The notes under the pieces: generated by a model
What the model saw: only the letters and a program-made list of their open reading frames with translations
Told to the model about the DNA's origin: nothing
Database searches by the model: none
Program-made: the position numbers and the translations under genes
In this document: piece by piece, positions 8,272 through 17,416 of the stretch
Position numbering within the stretch: the stretch's first letter is position 1
Layout: each line of letters opens with the position of its first letter
From: Sagittula marina
GTDB lineage: Bacteria > Pseudomonadota > Alphaproteobacteria > Rhodobacterales > Rhodobacteraceae
Direction of reading: 5' to 3'
Assembly: GCF_014196795.1 (NCBI RefSeq)
Contig: NZ_JACIEJ010000002.1
Location: 372,001-436,000, forward strand
Length of the DNA stretch: 64,000 nucleotides

Positions 8272-8338
8272 ACTTTGCCACATATGTTGACGCCCACGCG
8301 CTACACCGACATGTTGCCCTGCGACACGGGAGAACAGC

Positions 8339-9913
8339 ATGCGCGATTTTCACACACCAGGCCGATCCGGCGTTTTGGCCGACAGCGGCATGTGCGCCAC
8401 GTCCCACCCCCTCGCGGCCTCTGCCGCCATCGACATTCTCCGCCAAGGCGGTAACGCCATGGACGCAGCAATTGCTGGCGCGCTGATCCTCGGCTGTGCC
8501 GAGCCGGCGATGACAGGTATCGGCGGCGATTGCTTTGCCTTGGTGGCGAAACCAGGGGTAGATGTCATCGCCGTAAACGGTTCCGGTCGCGCGCCCGCAG
8601 CCCTGACCGCCGATCAGATGCGAGCTGCCGGTCACAGCATCATGCCGCTGAATGACGCCAACGCGGTTTCCATTCCCGGTGCGATCGACGGGTTTTGCGC
8701 CATGTCGGAGCGGTTCGGCTCGCTTGGGCTGGCGGACAGCTTCGCCCCCGCCATTCGCTACATGGAGGACGGCATCCCCATCGCTGCCCGCGCCGCCTTT
8801 GACTACGGACAGTCCAGCCACGTTCTGCAAGCAGGCGCGCGCGCCCATTTCCTGCCTTGGGGTCGCCTGCCGCACGTGGGCGACCGCCTCGCCCTGCCCG
8901 GCCAGGCAGACGTGCTGCGCCGCATTGCCCGCGACGGGCGGGACGCGTTCTACACCGGCGACGTGGCCGAAGACATGGTCACCAGCCTGCGCGCCCTCGG
9001 CGGCACGCACACGCTCGACGACTTTGCCGCGCAAAAAACCACCTTTCACGCGCCGCTCTCTGGCCTCTACAAAACGCGGGAGCTGTTGGAGCATCCACCA
9101 AACGGCCAAGGTGTCACGGCGCATCTTTTGCTCAACATCCTGTCCCGCTTCGACATTTCGGCCATGGATCCGTTCGGGGCCGACCGGGTCCATATCGAAG
9201 CAGAGGCCGCGCGCCTTGCCTATGACGCCCGCAATCGCTTTATCGCCGACGCGGACCACATGGACCGGCTCGACCACCTGCTCAGCCCGGACACCGCCGA
9301 CCGTCTGGCGGCGCTGATCGACCCGAAACGCGCCAATGCCGCCCTGCTGCAAAGCGCCGACGCGGTGCATCGCGATACGATTTACATCACCGTGGTCGAC
9401 CGAGACCGCATGGCCGTGTCGCTGATTTATTCAATCTTTCATGGGTTTGGTTCGGGTCTGGCCTCCGAGAAGCTTGGCATCCTTTTCCAAAATCGCGGCG
9501 CGGGTTTTTCGCTCGCCCCGGGACATCCCAACGAACTGGCGGGCGGCAAGCGTCCCATGCACACCATCATTCCCGGAATGGTCCGAGACGACGGGCGCAT
9601 CACCATGCCCTTTGGCGTCATGGGCGGGCAGTATCAGCCCATGGGCCACGCGCGCCTTCTGAGCAACCTCACCGATTTTGGCATGGACCCGCAGACCGCC
9701 ATTGACGCTCCGCGCAGCTTTGCTGACGGGCCGGTGCTAAAGCTGGAGCGCGGCTACAGCGCCGACGTCGCGGCGGAGCTGGCCGCGCGCGGCCACAAGA
9801 TCGACATTCCCGAAGTGCCCATCGGCGGCGCCCAGGCCATCGTGATTCACCCGTCCGGCGTGCTCGAAGGGGCATCAGACCCGCGCAAGGATGGGTGTGC
9901 CATCGGGTATTGA
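8339..9913 (+). CDS. Gamma-glutamyltransferase family protein
   Basis: 524 aa Ntn-hydrolase of the gamma-glutamyltranspeptidase/acylase family, autocleaved in family members into large and small subunits. The N-terminal 'ATSHPLAASAAIDILRQGGNAMDAAIAGAL' block is diagnostic. The predicted cleavage/nucleophile residue is Thr347 in HRDTIYITVVD, followed by MAVSLIYSIFHGFGSGL and the late MGGQYQPMGHARLLSN block. No clear signal peptide is visible, so it may be cytoplasmic rather than periplasmic as in E. coli Ggt. The start ATG is preceded by GGGAGAA. Substrate (glutathione, another gamma-glutamyl amide or an acyl amide) is unresolved. Confidence 0.9.
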   Translation: MRDFHTPGRSGVLADSGMCATSHPLAASAAIDILRQGGNAMDAAIAGALILGCAEPAMTGIGGDCFALVAKPGVDVIAVNGSGRAPAALTADQMRAAGHSIMPLNDANAVSIPGAIDGFCAMSERFGSLGLADSFAPAIRYMEDGIPIAARAAFDYGQSSHVLQAGARAHFLPWGRLPHVGDRLALPGQADVLRRIARDGRDAFYTGDVAEDMVTSLRALGGTHTLDDFAAQKTTFHAPLSGLYKTRELLEHPPNGQGVTAHLLLNILSRFDISAMDPFGADRVHIEAEAARLAYDARNRFIADADHMDRLDHLLSPDTADRLAALIDPKRANAALLQSADAVHRDTIYITVVDRDRMAVSLIYSIFHGFGSGLASEKLGILFQNRGAGFSLAPGHPNELAGGKRPMHTIIPGMVRDDGRITMPFGVMGGQYQPMGHARLLSNLTDFGMDPQTAIDAPRSFADGPVLKLERGYSADVAAELAARGHKIDIPEVPIGGAQAIVIHPSGVLEGASDPRKDGCAIGY

Positions 9914-10024
9914 CGTCCAATCCGTCCGGAACCAACGCCTTGAACATCCTTAACGCGCCGCAACGGGGCCGCATTGCTGCCACGACACACAGAAAGGGTG
10001 ATCCCGACACTCCCGGAGATTGCC

Positions 10025-10621
10025 ATGGTCCCGCCCCACACCGCCTTTGCTCGTTTCTTTACCCGCGCGCTCGACTTTTCGGGGCGCAGTTCGCGTGCCG
10101 AATTCTGGTGGGCGCAAACGCTGTTTTTACTGATTTTGGTCAGTCTCGTGGCGGCCAACCTGGTTTCGGTGATGCATACGGGTGTGATGCTACCGGGCTT
10201 CCTCGCCGCGATGCCCATCATCAGCCCGCTGCTTATGATACCGCAATTGTCCTCACAGGCGCGCCGCCTGCATGACACCGGGCGCTCCGCGCTCTGGCTG
10301 CTGGTTGGCCTTGTCCCCTTGATTGGCGGAGCGATCCTGTTGGTGATGTTCGCGCTGCCCTCTGACCGGGACAACCGCTTCGGCCCCGCACCTGATGAAG
10401 ATGCGGCGCGCACAATGCCAACCGGCCTATCAGACACAGCAGAGCCTGCCGCGAAACGGTCAAGGAAGCGGAACCGCAGGCCCACGGCTTGGGATGGATA
10501 TGCCATGCTGACACAGCTGGATTTACCGCCCTCACCGCAGATGCAGGCAGCCCGCAAGGCGGAGGTCAGCGACTACTACCGCCGCAACATTCTCAAGAAA
10601 TCGGAAATCCCTGCCGGGTGA
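10025..10621 (+). CDS. DUF805 family membrane protein
   Basis: 198 aa. The first 115 residues form a DUF805 domain: the FTRALDFSGRSSRAEFWWAQTLF start, three to four hydrophobic segments, and QARRLHDTGRSALWLL before the last helix, ending GPAPDEDA. A basic Arg/Lys-rich cytoplasmic tail (AKRSRKRNRR) and a soluble extension of about 50 residues follow, which is longer than the usual DUF805 protein. Function of the family is unknown. The ATG at 10025 is supported by GGAG 8 bases upstream. Confidence 0.82.
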   Translation: MVPPHTAFARFFTRALDFSGRSSRAEFWWAQTLFLLILVSLVAANLVSVMHTGVMLPGFLAAMPIISPLLMIPQLSSQARRLHDTGRSALWLLVGLVPLIGGAILLVMFALPSDRDNRFGPAPDEDAARTMPTGLSDTAEPAAKRSRKRNRRPTAWDGYAMLTQLDLPPSPQMQAARKAEVSDYYRRNILKKSEIPAG

Positions 10622-10632
10622 GACCTGCGAAG

Positions 10633-10651
10633 GTCGGGGCTTGGCCCCGAC
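10633..10651. terminator. Hairpin between convergent genes
   Basis: GTCGGGGC (10633-10640) and GCCCCGAC (10644-10651) form a perfect 8-bp stem around TTG, between the DUF805 and gshA stop codons. No T-tract on either side, so termination is inferred. Confidence 0.4.
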
Positions 10652-10657
10652 ACGCAT

Positions 10658-12028
10658 TCAGTAGGAATAGGCCGCGTAGATCTTGCTCAGATCGCCGTTC
10701 CAGTCGCCATGGTAATGTTCCAGCAGTTCGTCTGCAGGCACCTGCCCGCTTTCGACGCTTTCCTTGAGCGCATTCAGGAAGTGCGTTTCATCCGGCACCA
10801 GGCCGCCTGACCCCGGCCGCGCCCGCGCCACCAGACCCGCTTCGGCAATGTTGAGCACTTCGCGCGCCAGATCGTGCATCTTCACGCCGCCCGCTTCTGC
10901 TTGCAGACCGTCGCGGGTTGCGGCACGGCGCAGACCTTCGCGCGTTTCCGCGTCCCAATCCTTGCACAGATCCCACGCCGCATCCAAAGCGCCCTGATCG
11001 TACATCAGGCCGACCCACAGCGCCGGCAAGGCACACAGCCGCCGCCACGGGCCACCATCAGCCCCGCGCATTTCGATGTATTTCTTCACGCGCGCGTCCG
11101 GGAAGGCCGTCGTCAGGTGATCCGCCCAATCTGACAGCGTCGGCTTTTCGCCCGGCAATGCGGGCAGTTCGCCCTTCAGGAAATCACGGAAGGACATGCC
11201 CAGCGCATCCACGTATTCGCCATCGCGGTAGACGAAATACATCGGCACATCCAAGGCGTATTCCACCCACGCGTCAAAGCCAAAGCCATCCTCGAACACA
11301 AACGGCAGCATACCGGTGCGCGAATCGTCCAGCGTTTCCCAGATCTGCATCCGCTTGGATTTCACGGCCAGCGGCTTGCCCTCGAAAAACGGCGAATTGG
11401 CAAACAGCGCCGTCGCCACGGGGGACAACGCCAGAGCCACGCGCATCTTCTGCACCATGTCCGCCTCGGACCCGAAGTCGAGGTTCACCTGCACGGTACA
11501 GGTGCGGCGCATCATCTCGCGTCCGGTGGTGCCCACCGTGGGCATATAGGCATCCATCAATTTGTAACGCCCCTTGGGCATCAGCGGCACGTCGTCGTGC
11601 ATCCACTCGGGCGCAGCCCCCAGGCCGATAAAGCCGACGCCGATCTCATCGGCCACGCCCTTGACCTCGCGCAGGTGTTCGTTCACCTCGTCGCAGGTCT
11701 GGTGAATGGTCTCCAGCGGCGCGCCCGACAGTTCCAGTGCGCCGCCCGGCTCCAGCGACACATTGGCCCCGTCCTTGGACAACCCGATCAGCACACCCTT
11801 TTCGGTGACCTCGGCCCAGCCATGGCGGTCCCGCAACCCTTCAAGCACGGCGCGAATCGATCGCTCGCCCTCATAGGGCAGCGGTTTGTGGGTATCCTTA
11901 CAGTAGCCGAATTTCTCGTGCTCGGTGCCAATCCGCCAGTCTTCTTTCGGCTTGATGCCGTCTTCCAGATACTCTGCGAGCTGGGCGTGGCTCTCGATGG
12001 GCCCGCCACCGGACTGAGGAATGGACAT
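10658..12028 (-). CDS. gshA: Glutamate--cysteine ligase
   Basis: 456 aa ATP-dependent enzyme making gamma-glutamylcysteine, the first step of glutathione synthesis. It is the plant/alphaproteobacterial GCS2-type form: WRIGTEHEKFGY near residue 32, then GVLIGLSKDGANVSLEPGGALELSG, RRTCTVQVNLDFGSEADMVQK and YFVYRDGEYVDA. Length fits the family. It is the last gene of the rsmE-GNAT-membrane protein-gshA group, an arrangement common in Rhodobacterales. The start MSIPQSGGGPIESH is typical and is preceded by AGGAGCC. Confidence 0.96.
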   Translation of the reverse strand: MSIPQSGGGPIESHAQLAEYLEDGIKPKEDWRIGTEHEKFGYCKDTHKPLPYEGERSIRAVLEGLRDRHGWAEVTEKGVLIGLSKDGANVSLEPGGALELSGAPLETIHQTCDEVNEHLREVKGVADEIGVGFIGLGAAPEWMHDDVPLMPKGRYKLMDAYMPTVGTTGREMMRRTCTVQVNLDFGSEADMVQKMRVALALSPVATALFANSPFFEGKPLAVKSKRMQIWETLDDSRTGMLPFVFEDGFGFDAWVEYALDVPMYFVYRDGEYVDALGMSFRDFLKGELPALPGEKPTLSDWADHLTTAFPDARVKKYIEMRGADGGPWRRLCALPALWVGLMYDQGALDAAWDLCKDWDAETREGLRRAATRDGLQAEAGGVKMHDLAREVLNIAEAGLVARARPGSGGLVPDETHFLNALKESVESGQVPADELLEHYHGDWNGDLSKIYAAYSY

Positions 12029-12092
12029 GTGGAGGCTCCTGAAAAATTCGTATCGGCTGCAAATAACCTCCTGTCGCCAATATTCCAGAGTG

Positions 12093-12617
12093 TCAATGCA
12101 ACCGAATGGGTGCGTCCTGCGCAGCCGGTGTGCGCCAGATCACCACTGGCCCCACCGGGTCGCCGTGCATCTGCCGAAGCATGTGTTCCGTCTGGATACC
12201 GGGCAGGCTGGCAAAGGCGTCGAACAATTGGTCCGCGCCCTTTGCGGTCAATGGAATGTGCAACGGCTCCTGCCCCGGCACACGCATCACCCAGTGTGGT
12301 GGCTTTTCCGTCGGGTCGAGCAGCAGAGAGGTCATCGCCTCCAGATCAACAAGGCCGCCGTTCAGGGGGCCGAAATAGCTGACCCGCCGTTCGATCACCT
12401 GCACAACGCCCGGCCCGTCCGACCCTTGCCGAAACCGCGCGCGTTGCACGCCCGCGACACCCAGCCCGCAGCCCACGGCGCAGACCAGCCAGCCGATCCA
12501 ATGCAACACGCCGCCGCCGGTGAACAACGCCCAGTACAGGCCCAGTGCCGCGACGGCCGCGCCCACCAGCACCTCTTGCCAGCGGCGCAGCCCCTGTTTC
12601 ACCTCAGGTCGGATCAT
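12093..12617 (-). CDS. Hypothetical membrane protein (two N-terminal helices)
   Basis: 174 aa. MIRPEVKQGLRRWQEVLVG leads into two hydrophobic helices (roughly residues 15-35 and 38-58), then a soluble domain of about 110 residues with GVVQVIERRVSYFGPLNGGLVDLEAMTSL. The ATG at 12617 overlaps the stop of the GNAT gene (ATGA), and a longer start to 12674 would read back into that gene. The family is not assigned by me, but the position between a GNAT enzyme and gshA recurs in this group of bacteria. Function unknown. Confidence 0.8.
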   Translation of the reverse strand: MIRPEVKQGLRRWQEVLVGAAVAALGLYWALFTGGGVLHWIGWLVCAVGCGLGVAGVQRARFRQGSDGPGVVQVIERRVSYFGPLNGGLVDLEAMTSLLLDPTEKPPHWVMRVPGQEPLHIPLTAKGADQLFDAFASLPGIQTEHMLRQMHGDPVGPVVIWRTPAAQDAPIRLH

Positions 12618-13465
12618 GCCGCCTCCCCCATCGTCAGCGGCGCCTTCAAAAAGGCCAGCCGATACGCGCCGCACCGCTCAAAGCCGATCCGTTCGTAGAC
12701 CCTGGCCGCACTGGGCGATGCCGCGAACAGGATCGCCAGATCCGCCCCTGCCACCGCGGCCTGCGCAAGCAAAGCCGCTGTCACGCGCCCGCCACGCCCC
12801 ATGCCGCGCAACTCGTCGGCAACGAATACACCGCCAACCTGCACCGCCCGCCCGGCCCGCGCATTTATCGCCGCCATGGCCGTCGGTTGACCGTCTTCAA
12901 TCAGCAACCGGATATGCGCGGAGCCGACGGCGGCCTCGGCCCGTGCGCTGGCGTGCGACATGAGATCCCCAGCCGGACAGGTTTGGGTCTCCCTGAGATA
13001 GCTGGCAAACCAATCGGTCAGCATCGCGACGTCGCCCGCCTCTGCAGGCCGCGTATGATCGGCAGAGATCAGTCCCGCCAAGGCACGATGATACAGCGGT
13101 TGCACCTGATTGAGCTGCCACCCGTCCTGCGCCACCGGCAAGGCGTCGAGCATCACGGCCACCTGTCCCGCCTCCCCTGTCATGCCGACCAGGTCACGCC
13201 CTTTCAGAAGATGGACGCAGGCTTGCGCCTCGGCTTCGGTCAGACCGGGCAGCTGACACATCAGGTATCCGCTGTTAGTCGCGCCAAAGACGCCGGTGAG
13301 TTCCTCACCGGTCTCCCGCAGGAAAAACGCTGTGCCATTGGGGGCGTCATGATTGCCGATGCCATGCGCCTCGAGATTGCCGAGCAAGAACATGGAGGTT
13401 TCCACATGCCCCTCAAGGAAAGCCACGATGGCGCCGGCGTCCCTGATGTCTGCCTTCCGCATCAT
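12614..13465 (-). CDS. GNAT-family N-acetyltransferase
   Basis: 283 aa acyl-CoA transferase. The C-terminal third carries GNAT motif A (VGGVFVADELRGMGRGGRVTAALL, with the R-G-x-G-x-G/A-like acetyl-CoA loop) and motif B (LFAASPSAARVYERIGFERCGAYRL). The N-terminal half resembles a second, degenerate GNAT-like domain (VAFLEGHVETSMFLLGNLEAHG). The ATG at 13465 has GAGG seven bases upstream; the adjacent ATG at 13462 is an alternative. It lies 25 bases downstream of rsmE and overlaps the next gene by four bases. Substrate unknown. Confidence 0.85.
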   Translation of the reverse strand: MMRKADIRDAGAIVAFLEGHVETSMFLLGNLEAHGIGNHDAPNGTAFFLRETGEELTGVFGATNSGYLMCQLPGLTEAEAQACVHLLKGRDLVGMTGEAGQVAVMLDALPVAQDGWQLNQVQPLYHRALAGLISADHTRPAEAGDVAMLTDWFASYLRETQTCPAGDLMSHASARAEAAVGSAHIRLLIEDGQPTAMAAINARAGRAVQVGGVFVADELRGMGRGGRVTAALLAQAAVAGADLAILFAASPSAARVYERIGFERCGAYRLAFLKAPLTMGEAA

Positions 13466-13490
13466 GCGCAGTCCTCGCGTTGGTCTACGA

Positions 13491-14234
13491 TCACACCGAC
13501 GCCTCCTGCCAGTCACCCGCCGCCATTTGCCACAGCGTCAGCGCGGCAACCGTCGCCGTCTCTGCCCGCAGGATCCGTGGGCCAAGGCTGATCGACGTTG
13601 CGCAGTCCATGCCGCGCAGCTTCGTGCGCTCAGCTTCAGAAAAGCCGCCTTCCGGCCCGATCAGGATGGCCCAGGGACCGGGGTCCAGCCCCTCTAGCGT
13701 CACCGCCGTCCCGACGCTGCTTTCATCGCAGAACAAAATGCGCCGCGTCGGGTCCCAGTCGGCCAGAACGCGGTCCAACCGTTGCAGCGCGCAGACCTCC
13801 GGTACAAAGGTGCCACCGCATTGCTCTGCGGCCTCCACCGCGTGCGCCTGCTGTTTGTCCACCCGCAGCCGTTCAGAGTTGGTAAACTGCGTCTGCACCG
13901 GCAAGATGCGCCGCGCCCCCATCTCCGTCGCCTTTTCCACGATGAAATCCGTGCGCGCCTTTTTGACCGGGGCAAACATCAGCCACAGGTCCGGCGGGTC
14001 CATCTGCGGCGCATCCAGCGCGCGACACACCAGGACGCCACCACGTTTCCCGGCCTCCACCACCTCGGCGGCCCAGGCGCCATCGCGCCCGTTGAACAGC
14101 GCGACGAACGCGCCGACCTCCTGTCGCATTACGCCAAACAGATAGTGCGCTTGCTCCTTCGTGAGGGGCACGGCCTGTTCCTCGGCCAGCGGGTGGTCTA
14201 CAAACAGGCGAATTTTGGGCTTCTCTATATCCAT
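13491..14234 (-). CDS. rsmE: 16S rRNA (uracil-1498-N3)-methyltransferase
   Basis: 247 aa SPOUT methyltransferase acting on 16S rRNA in the 30S subunit. N-terminal PUA-like KIRLFVDHPLAEEQAVPLT; SPOUT knot motifs are ERTKLRG..LGPRILRAETA and the SAM loop LIGPEGGFSEAE near residue 195. MDIEKPK at 14234 is the likely start; a second in-frame ATG at 14246 would abut the ubiA start directly. The two divergent genes share at most 12 untranslated bases, so the promoter must lie inside ubiA. It leads the four-gene operon ending in gshA. Confidence 0.93.
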   Translation of the reverse strand: MDIEKPKIRLFVDHPLAEEQAVPLTKEQAHYLFGVMRQEVGAFVALFNGRDGAWAAEVVEAGKRGGVLVCRALDAPQMDPPDLWLMFAPVKKARTDFIVEKATEMGARRILPVQTQFTNSERLRVDKQQAHAVEAAEQCGGTFVPEVCALQRLDRVLADWDPTRRILFCDESSVGTAVTLEGLDPGPWAILIGPEGGFSEAERTKLRGMDCATSISLGPRILRAETATVAALTLWQMAAGDWQEASV

Positions 14235-14246
14235 GGGGCAAAACAT

Positions 14247-15212
14247 ATGACCGGTACGCAGCAGACGCCAGAGGCAGCGGGACAAGTCTCCGACGCGGTA
14301 AAGGGCAATTGGGTCGACCGCATCGCGCCCCCTGCCACGCGACCCTACCTGCGCCTCAGTCGCGCGGACCGTCCCATCGGCACATGGCTTCTGCTTCTGC
14401 CGTGCTGGTGGGGCCTGACGCTGGCCATGGTGGCGGACGGGCGCGCAAGCTGGTTCGACCTGTGGATCTTTGTCGGCTGCGGCATCGGCGCGGTGTTGAT
14501 GCGCGGCGCGGGCTGCACGTGGAACGACATCACCGACCGGGACATCGACGGCTCCGTGGCGCGCACGGCCTCCCGCCCCATCCCGTCCGGCCAGGTCACC
14601 ACGAAGCAAGCCCTCGCCTGGGCCATCGCACAATGCCTGATCGCCTTTGCAATCCTCGTGACCTTTCCGCCGATGGCCATTGCGCTCGGCATCCTCGCGC
14701 TGGGGCCGGTTGCGATCTACCCCTTTGCCAAGCGGTTCACATGGTGGCCGCAGATCTTCCTCGGCATCGCCTTCAACTGGGGCGCGCTACTGGCCTGGAC
14801 GGCGCACAGCGGCAGCCTCGGGTGGCCCGCCGTTGCACTATATGTCGCGGGCATGGCGTGGACGCTGTTCTATGACACGATTTACGCTCACCAGGACAAA
14901 GAGGACGACGCGCTCATCGGCGTGAAATCCACCGCGCGCCTGTTCGGCGAGGCGACCCCGCGCTGGCTGGCCTGGTTCCTCGCGGCCACCGTTGCGCTCA
15001 TGGGGCTGGCCATCGCGCTGGCCGCTCCCTCGGGCGAGCCGCTCAAGCTGATTGCCCTCATCATCGGCCCATGGGCCATGGGCTGGCACATGCTCTGGCA
15101 GATGCGCCGGTTGAAACTGGATGACAACGACCGGCTGCTACAGCTCTTCAGATCCAACCGCGACGCCGGATTGTTGCCCGTGCTGTTTTTCGCCGCCGCG
15201 ATCATCGCTTGA
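14247..15212 (+). CDS. ubiA: 4-hydroxybenzoate polyprenyltransferase
   Basis: 321 aa membrane prenyltransferase of ubiquinone synthesis, joining the polyprenyl tail to 4-hydroxybenzoate. Both Mg-diphosphate motifs are present: NDITDRDIDG after the first helices, and DTIYAHQDKEDD in the second half. About eight hydrophobic segments; PYLRLSRADRPIGTWLLLLPCWWGL is the signature entry helix. ATG at 14247 lies 12 bases from the divergent rsmE start. Only a weak GGGGC ribosome site is seen, inside the rsmE start region. Confidence 0.95.
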   Translation: MTGTQQTPEAAGQVSDAVKGNWVDRIAPPATRPYLRLSRADRPIGTWLLLLPCWWGLTLAMVADGRASWFDLWIFVGCGIGAVLMRGAGCTWNDITDRDIDGSVARTASRPIPSGQVTTKQALAWAIAQCLIAFAILVTFPPMAIALGILALGPVAIYPFAKRFTWWPQIFLGIAFNWGALLAWTAHSGSLGWPAVALYVAGMAWTLFYDTIYAHQDKEDDALIGVKSTARLFGEATPRWLAWFLAATVALMGLAIALAAPSGEPLKLIALIIGPWAMGWHMLWQMRRLKLDDNDRLLQLFRSNRDAGLLPVLFFAAAIIA

Positions 15213-15273
15213 TTGCGCAGGCCCCCCGGCTTGCGTATCAGTCTCACACCCGGAATTTGGACCTCACGCTCAC

Positions 15274-17391
15274 ATGCGGCTTTCATCGCTTTTCACCGTA
15301 GTTGGAACCTTTGCCGTCGCCGGCAGTGCCAGCCTTCTCGCCGCGTACTTCTCCGCCCAGATGGTCGAAGCAGGATCGCAAGCCGAGGTGCTGAACCGCC
15401 TGGATGCCGAAGGGCTCACTTGGGCGGAGGTCGATACCAACGGTTTGCAGGTCTTTCTCATCGGCACCGCGCCGGACGAAGCAGCGCGCTTTCACGCCCT
15501 TTCTGCTGCGGGCCGCGTGGTCGATGCCTCCCGCGTCATCGACCAGATGCTGGTCGAAGAGGCTGCCGACATCGCCGCGCCGCGCTTCTCGATCGAGATT
15601 CTGCGCAATGATTCCGGCATTTCCGTCATTGGCCTCGTGCCGGCCTCCACCGACCGCGAAGACCTGATGGACCGCTTCCGCAGTATCGCAGACGGGGCCG
15701 AGGTGTCCGACCTGTTGGAATCGGCAGACTTTCCGGCTCCCGATGGTTGGGACGACGCCCTGCGGTTCGCCACGTCCTCCCTGCGCGACCTTCCCCGGTC
15801 CAAGATTTCCGTCGATTCCACGCTGGTCGAAATCAAGGCCATGACCGAAAGCGCCGAGGCCCGCACCCGGCTCGAAACAACCCTCGCCCGCCGCAAGCCC
15901 GACGACATTCGCCTGGCCCTGGACCTGTCCGCACCGCGCCCGGTGATCAGCCCCTTCACCCTGCGTTTCCTGATCGACGAGAACGGCACGCGCTTTGACG
16001 CCTGCTCCGCCGACACCGAGGAAGCCCGTGGCCGCATCCTGAGCGCCGCCGCTGCGGCCGGGTTGGAGGGCAAGGCAAGCTGCACACTCGGCCTTGGCGT
16101 TCCCTCCCGTCGCTGGGCCGACGCCACCGAACTGGGCATCACCAAGCTCAAGGAACTTGGCGGCGGCAGCATCACCTTTGCCAATGCGGATGTGACCCTC
16201 GTCGCACTTGAAGGGACCAATCAGGCGCTCTTCGACCGCGTCGTCGGAGAGCTGGAATCGGTACTGCCGGACGTCTTCGCCCTGCACGCCGTTCTGCCAA
16301 AGCCGCCTGAAGCCAGCGAAGAAGGCCCGGCCGAATTCACCGCCACCCTCTCCCCCGAGGGTCAGGTGCAGTTGCGCGGTCGCCTCAATTCCGAAGTGGC
16401 TCGCCAGACGGTCGACAGCTTCGCGCGCGCAGCCTTTGGCTCCGACTCGGTCTACACGGCGGCGCGCGTCGTCGAAGGGCTGCCCAACACATGGTCCGTG
16501 CGCACCCTCGCTGGGCTGGAGGCGCTGTCCATGCTGGCCAACGGCGCCGTCACCGTGACCGCGGATGACATGATCATCACCGGCAACACCGGCAACACCG
16601 AGGCCAGCGCCCAGATTGCGACCCTGCTGGCCAGCAAGCTTGGCGACCAGTCCACGTTCGACATCGACGTGACCTATGTGGAGCGCCTTGACGCCTCGCT
16701 TGGCATTCCGTCCCCTGAACAGTGTGAGGCGATGATCCTCACAACCGTCGGCAGCCGGAAATTGTCCTTTGAACCGGGGTCTGCCACGCTGGACGTGTCG
16801 GCCCGCGACATTCTCGATGATCTGGCAGACCTGCTGAAAACCTGCGGCGACATCCCCTTGGAAATCGGCGGCCACACCGACAGCCAGGGCCGCGAAACCA
16901 TGAACCAGCAACTCAGCCAGAAGCGCGCGCAGGCCGTGCTCGACGCGCTGCGTCAACGGTTGGTTCCCGTCGCCAGCTACAAGGTGCGCGGCTATGGCGA
17001 AGCGCAGCCCATCGAAACAAATGAAACCGAGGCAGGCCGCGAAGCAAACCGCCGGATTGAATTCAACCTGCTTGGCGAAGACGGCGAAATTGCCGAAGTG
17101 GACACAGTCGCCGTCGCCGCAGAAATCGCGGCCATGGCCGCAGCCGCAGAGGCTGAGTCCGAAAGCGACACAGGTGACGATGCAGAGGCCGCCGAGACCG
17201 CAAACGGCGATGATGCAGACAGCTCCGGCGGCGAGGAAGAAGCAACCACCGATGGCGCTGAGGCCGAGACCCCGCTACAAGACCCTAAAGCGACGGAAGC
17301 CGCCGCTGGGATCGGTGCAGACAAGGCCGTGCCCGAAGGGGCCGTGCGCGATGCGGATTTTGAGCCGGAGACAACCGGCGACGATGGCTAA
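15274..17391 (+). CDS. OmpA-family envelope protein with N-terminal anchor
   Basis: 705 aa. One N-terminal hydrophobic segment (residues 5-27, FTVVGTFAVAGSASLLAAYF) is a signal or inner-membrane anchor. Residues about 30-460 contain repeated BON-like alpha/beta units. The OmpA C-terminal peptidoglycan-binding domain spans about 480-600: KLSFEPGSATLDVSARDILDD, LEIGGHTDSQGRETMNQQLS, YKVRGYGEAQP and ANRRIEFNL. The last 100 residues are a highly acidic Ala/Glu/Asp tail (EAESESDTGDDAEAAET), probably disordered. Expected to sit in the periplasm, tethering to peptidoglycan. The following coiled-coil membrane protein is 25 bases downstream and likely co-transcribed. The start at 15274 precedes the anchor directly. 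Confidence 0.88.
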   Translation: MRLSSLFTVVGTFAVAGSASLLAAYFSAQMVEAGSQAEVLNRLDAEGLTWAEVDTNGLQVFLIGTAPDEAARFHALSAAGRVVDASRVIDQMLVEEAADIAAPRFSIEILRNDSGISVIGLVPASTDREDLMDRFRSIADGAEVSDLLESADFPAPDGWDDALRFATSSLRDLPRSKISVDSTLVEIKAMTESAEARTRLETTLARRKPDDIRLALDLSAPRPVISPFTLRFLIDENGTRFDACSADTEEARGRILSAAAAAGLEGKASCTLGLGVPSRRWADATELGITKLKELGGGSITFANADVTLVALEGTNQALFDRVVGELESVLPDVFALHAVLPKPPEASEEGPAEFTATLSPEGQVQLRGRLNSEVARQTVDSFARAAFGSDSVYTAARVVEGLPNTWSVRTLAGLEALSMLANGAVTVTADDMIITGNTGNTEASAQIATLLASKLGDQSTFDIDVTYVERLDASLGIPSPEQCEAMILTTVGSRKLSFEPGSATLDVSARDILDDLADLLKTCGDIPLEIGGHTDSQGRETMNQQLSQKRAQAVLDALRQRLVPVASYKVRGYGEAQPIETNETEAGREANRRIEFNLLGEDGEIAEVDTVAVAAEIAAMAAAAEAESESDTGDDAEAAETANGDDADSSGGEEEATTDGAEAETPLQDPKATEAAAGIGADKAVPEGAVRDADFEPETTGDDG

Positions 17392-17416
17392 TAGGCCTGA
17401 GGGACAGTAAGGACTT

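Larger units (their letters stand above)
7417..8338. other. Long non-coding region with hairpin repeats
   Basis: 922 bases without a supportable gene. It holds three same-orientation copies of a structured repeat (7480-7546, 7668-7736, 8205-8271), one strong Rho-independent terminator (7556-7581), and about 450 bases (7740-8190) of lower-GC sequence with no recognisable motif on either strand. Short ORFs here have broken frames and no family resemblance. GGCATTnTnnGC-like words at 7465 and 7879 slightly resemble each other, but I could not reconstruct an insertion sequence. Confidence 0.7.

Noticed and set aside
7616-8340. Minus-strand ORFs containing a shared 'PGTGWGLITPG' peptide
   Set aside because: The repeated peptide comes from translating the hairpin repeat's invariant loop; stem covariation argues for structure, not protein.
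15283-16956. 557-codon minus-strand ORF opposite the OmpA-family gene
   Set aside because: The plus-strand frame has a signal anchor and an OmpA domain; the minus frame shows no motif.
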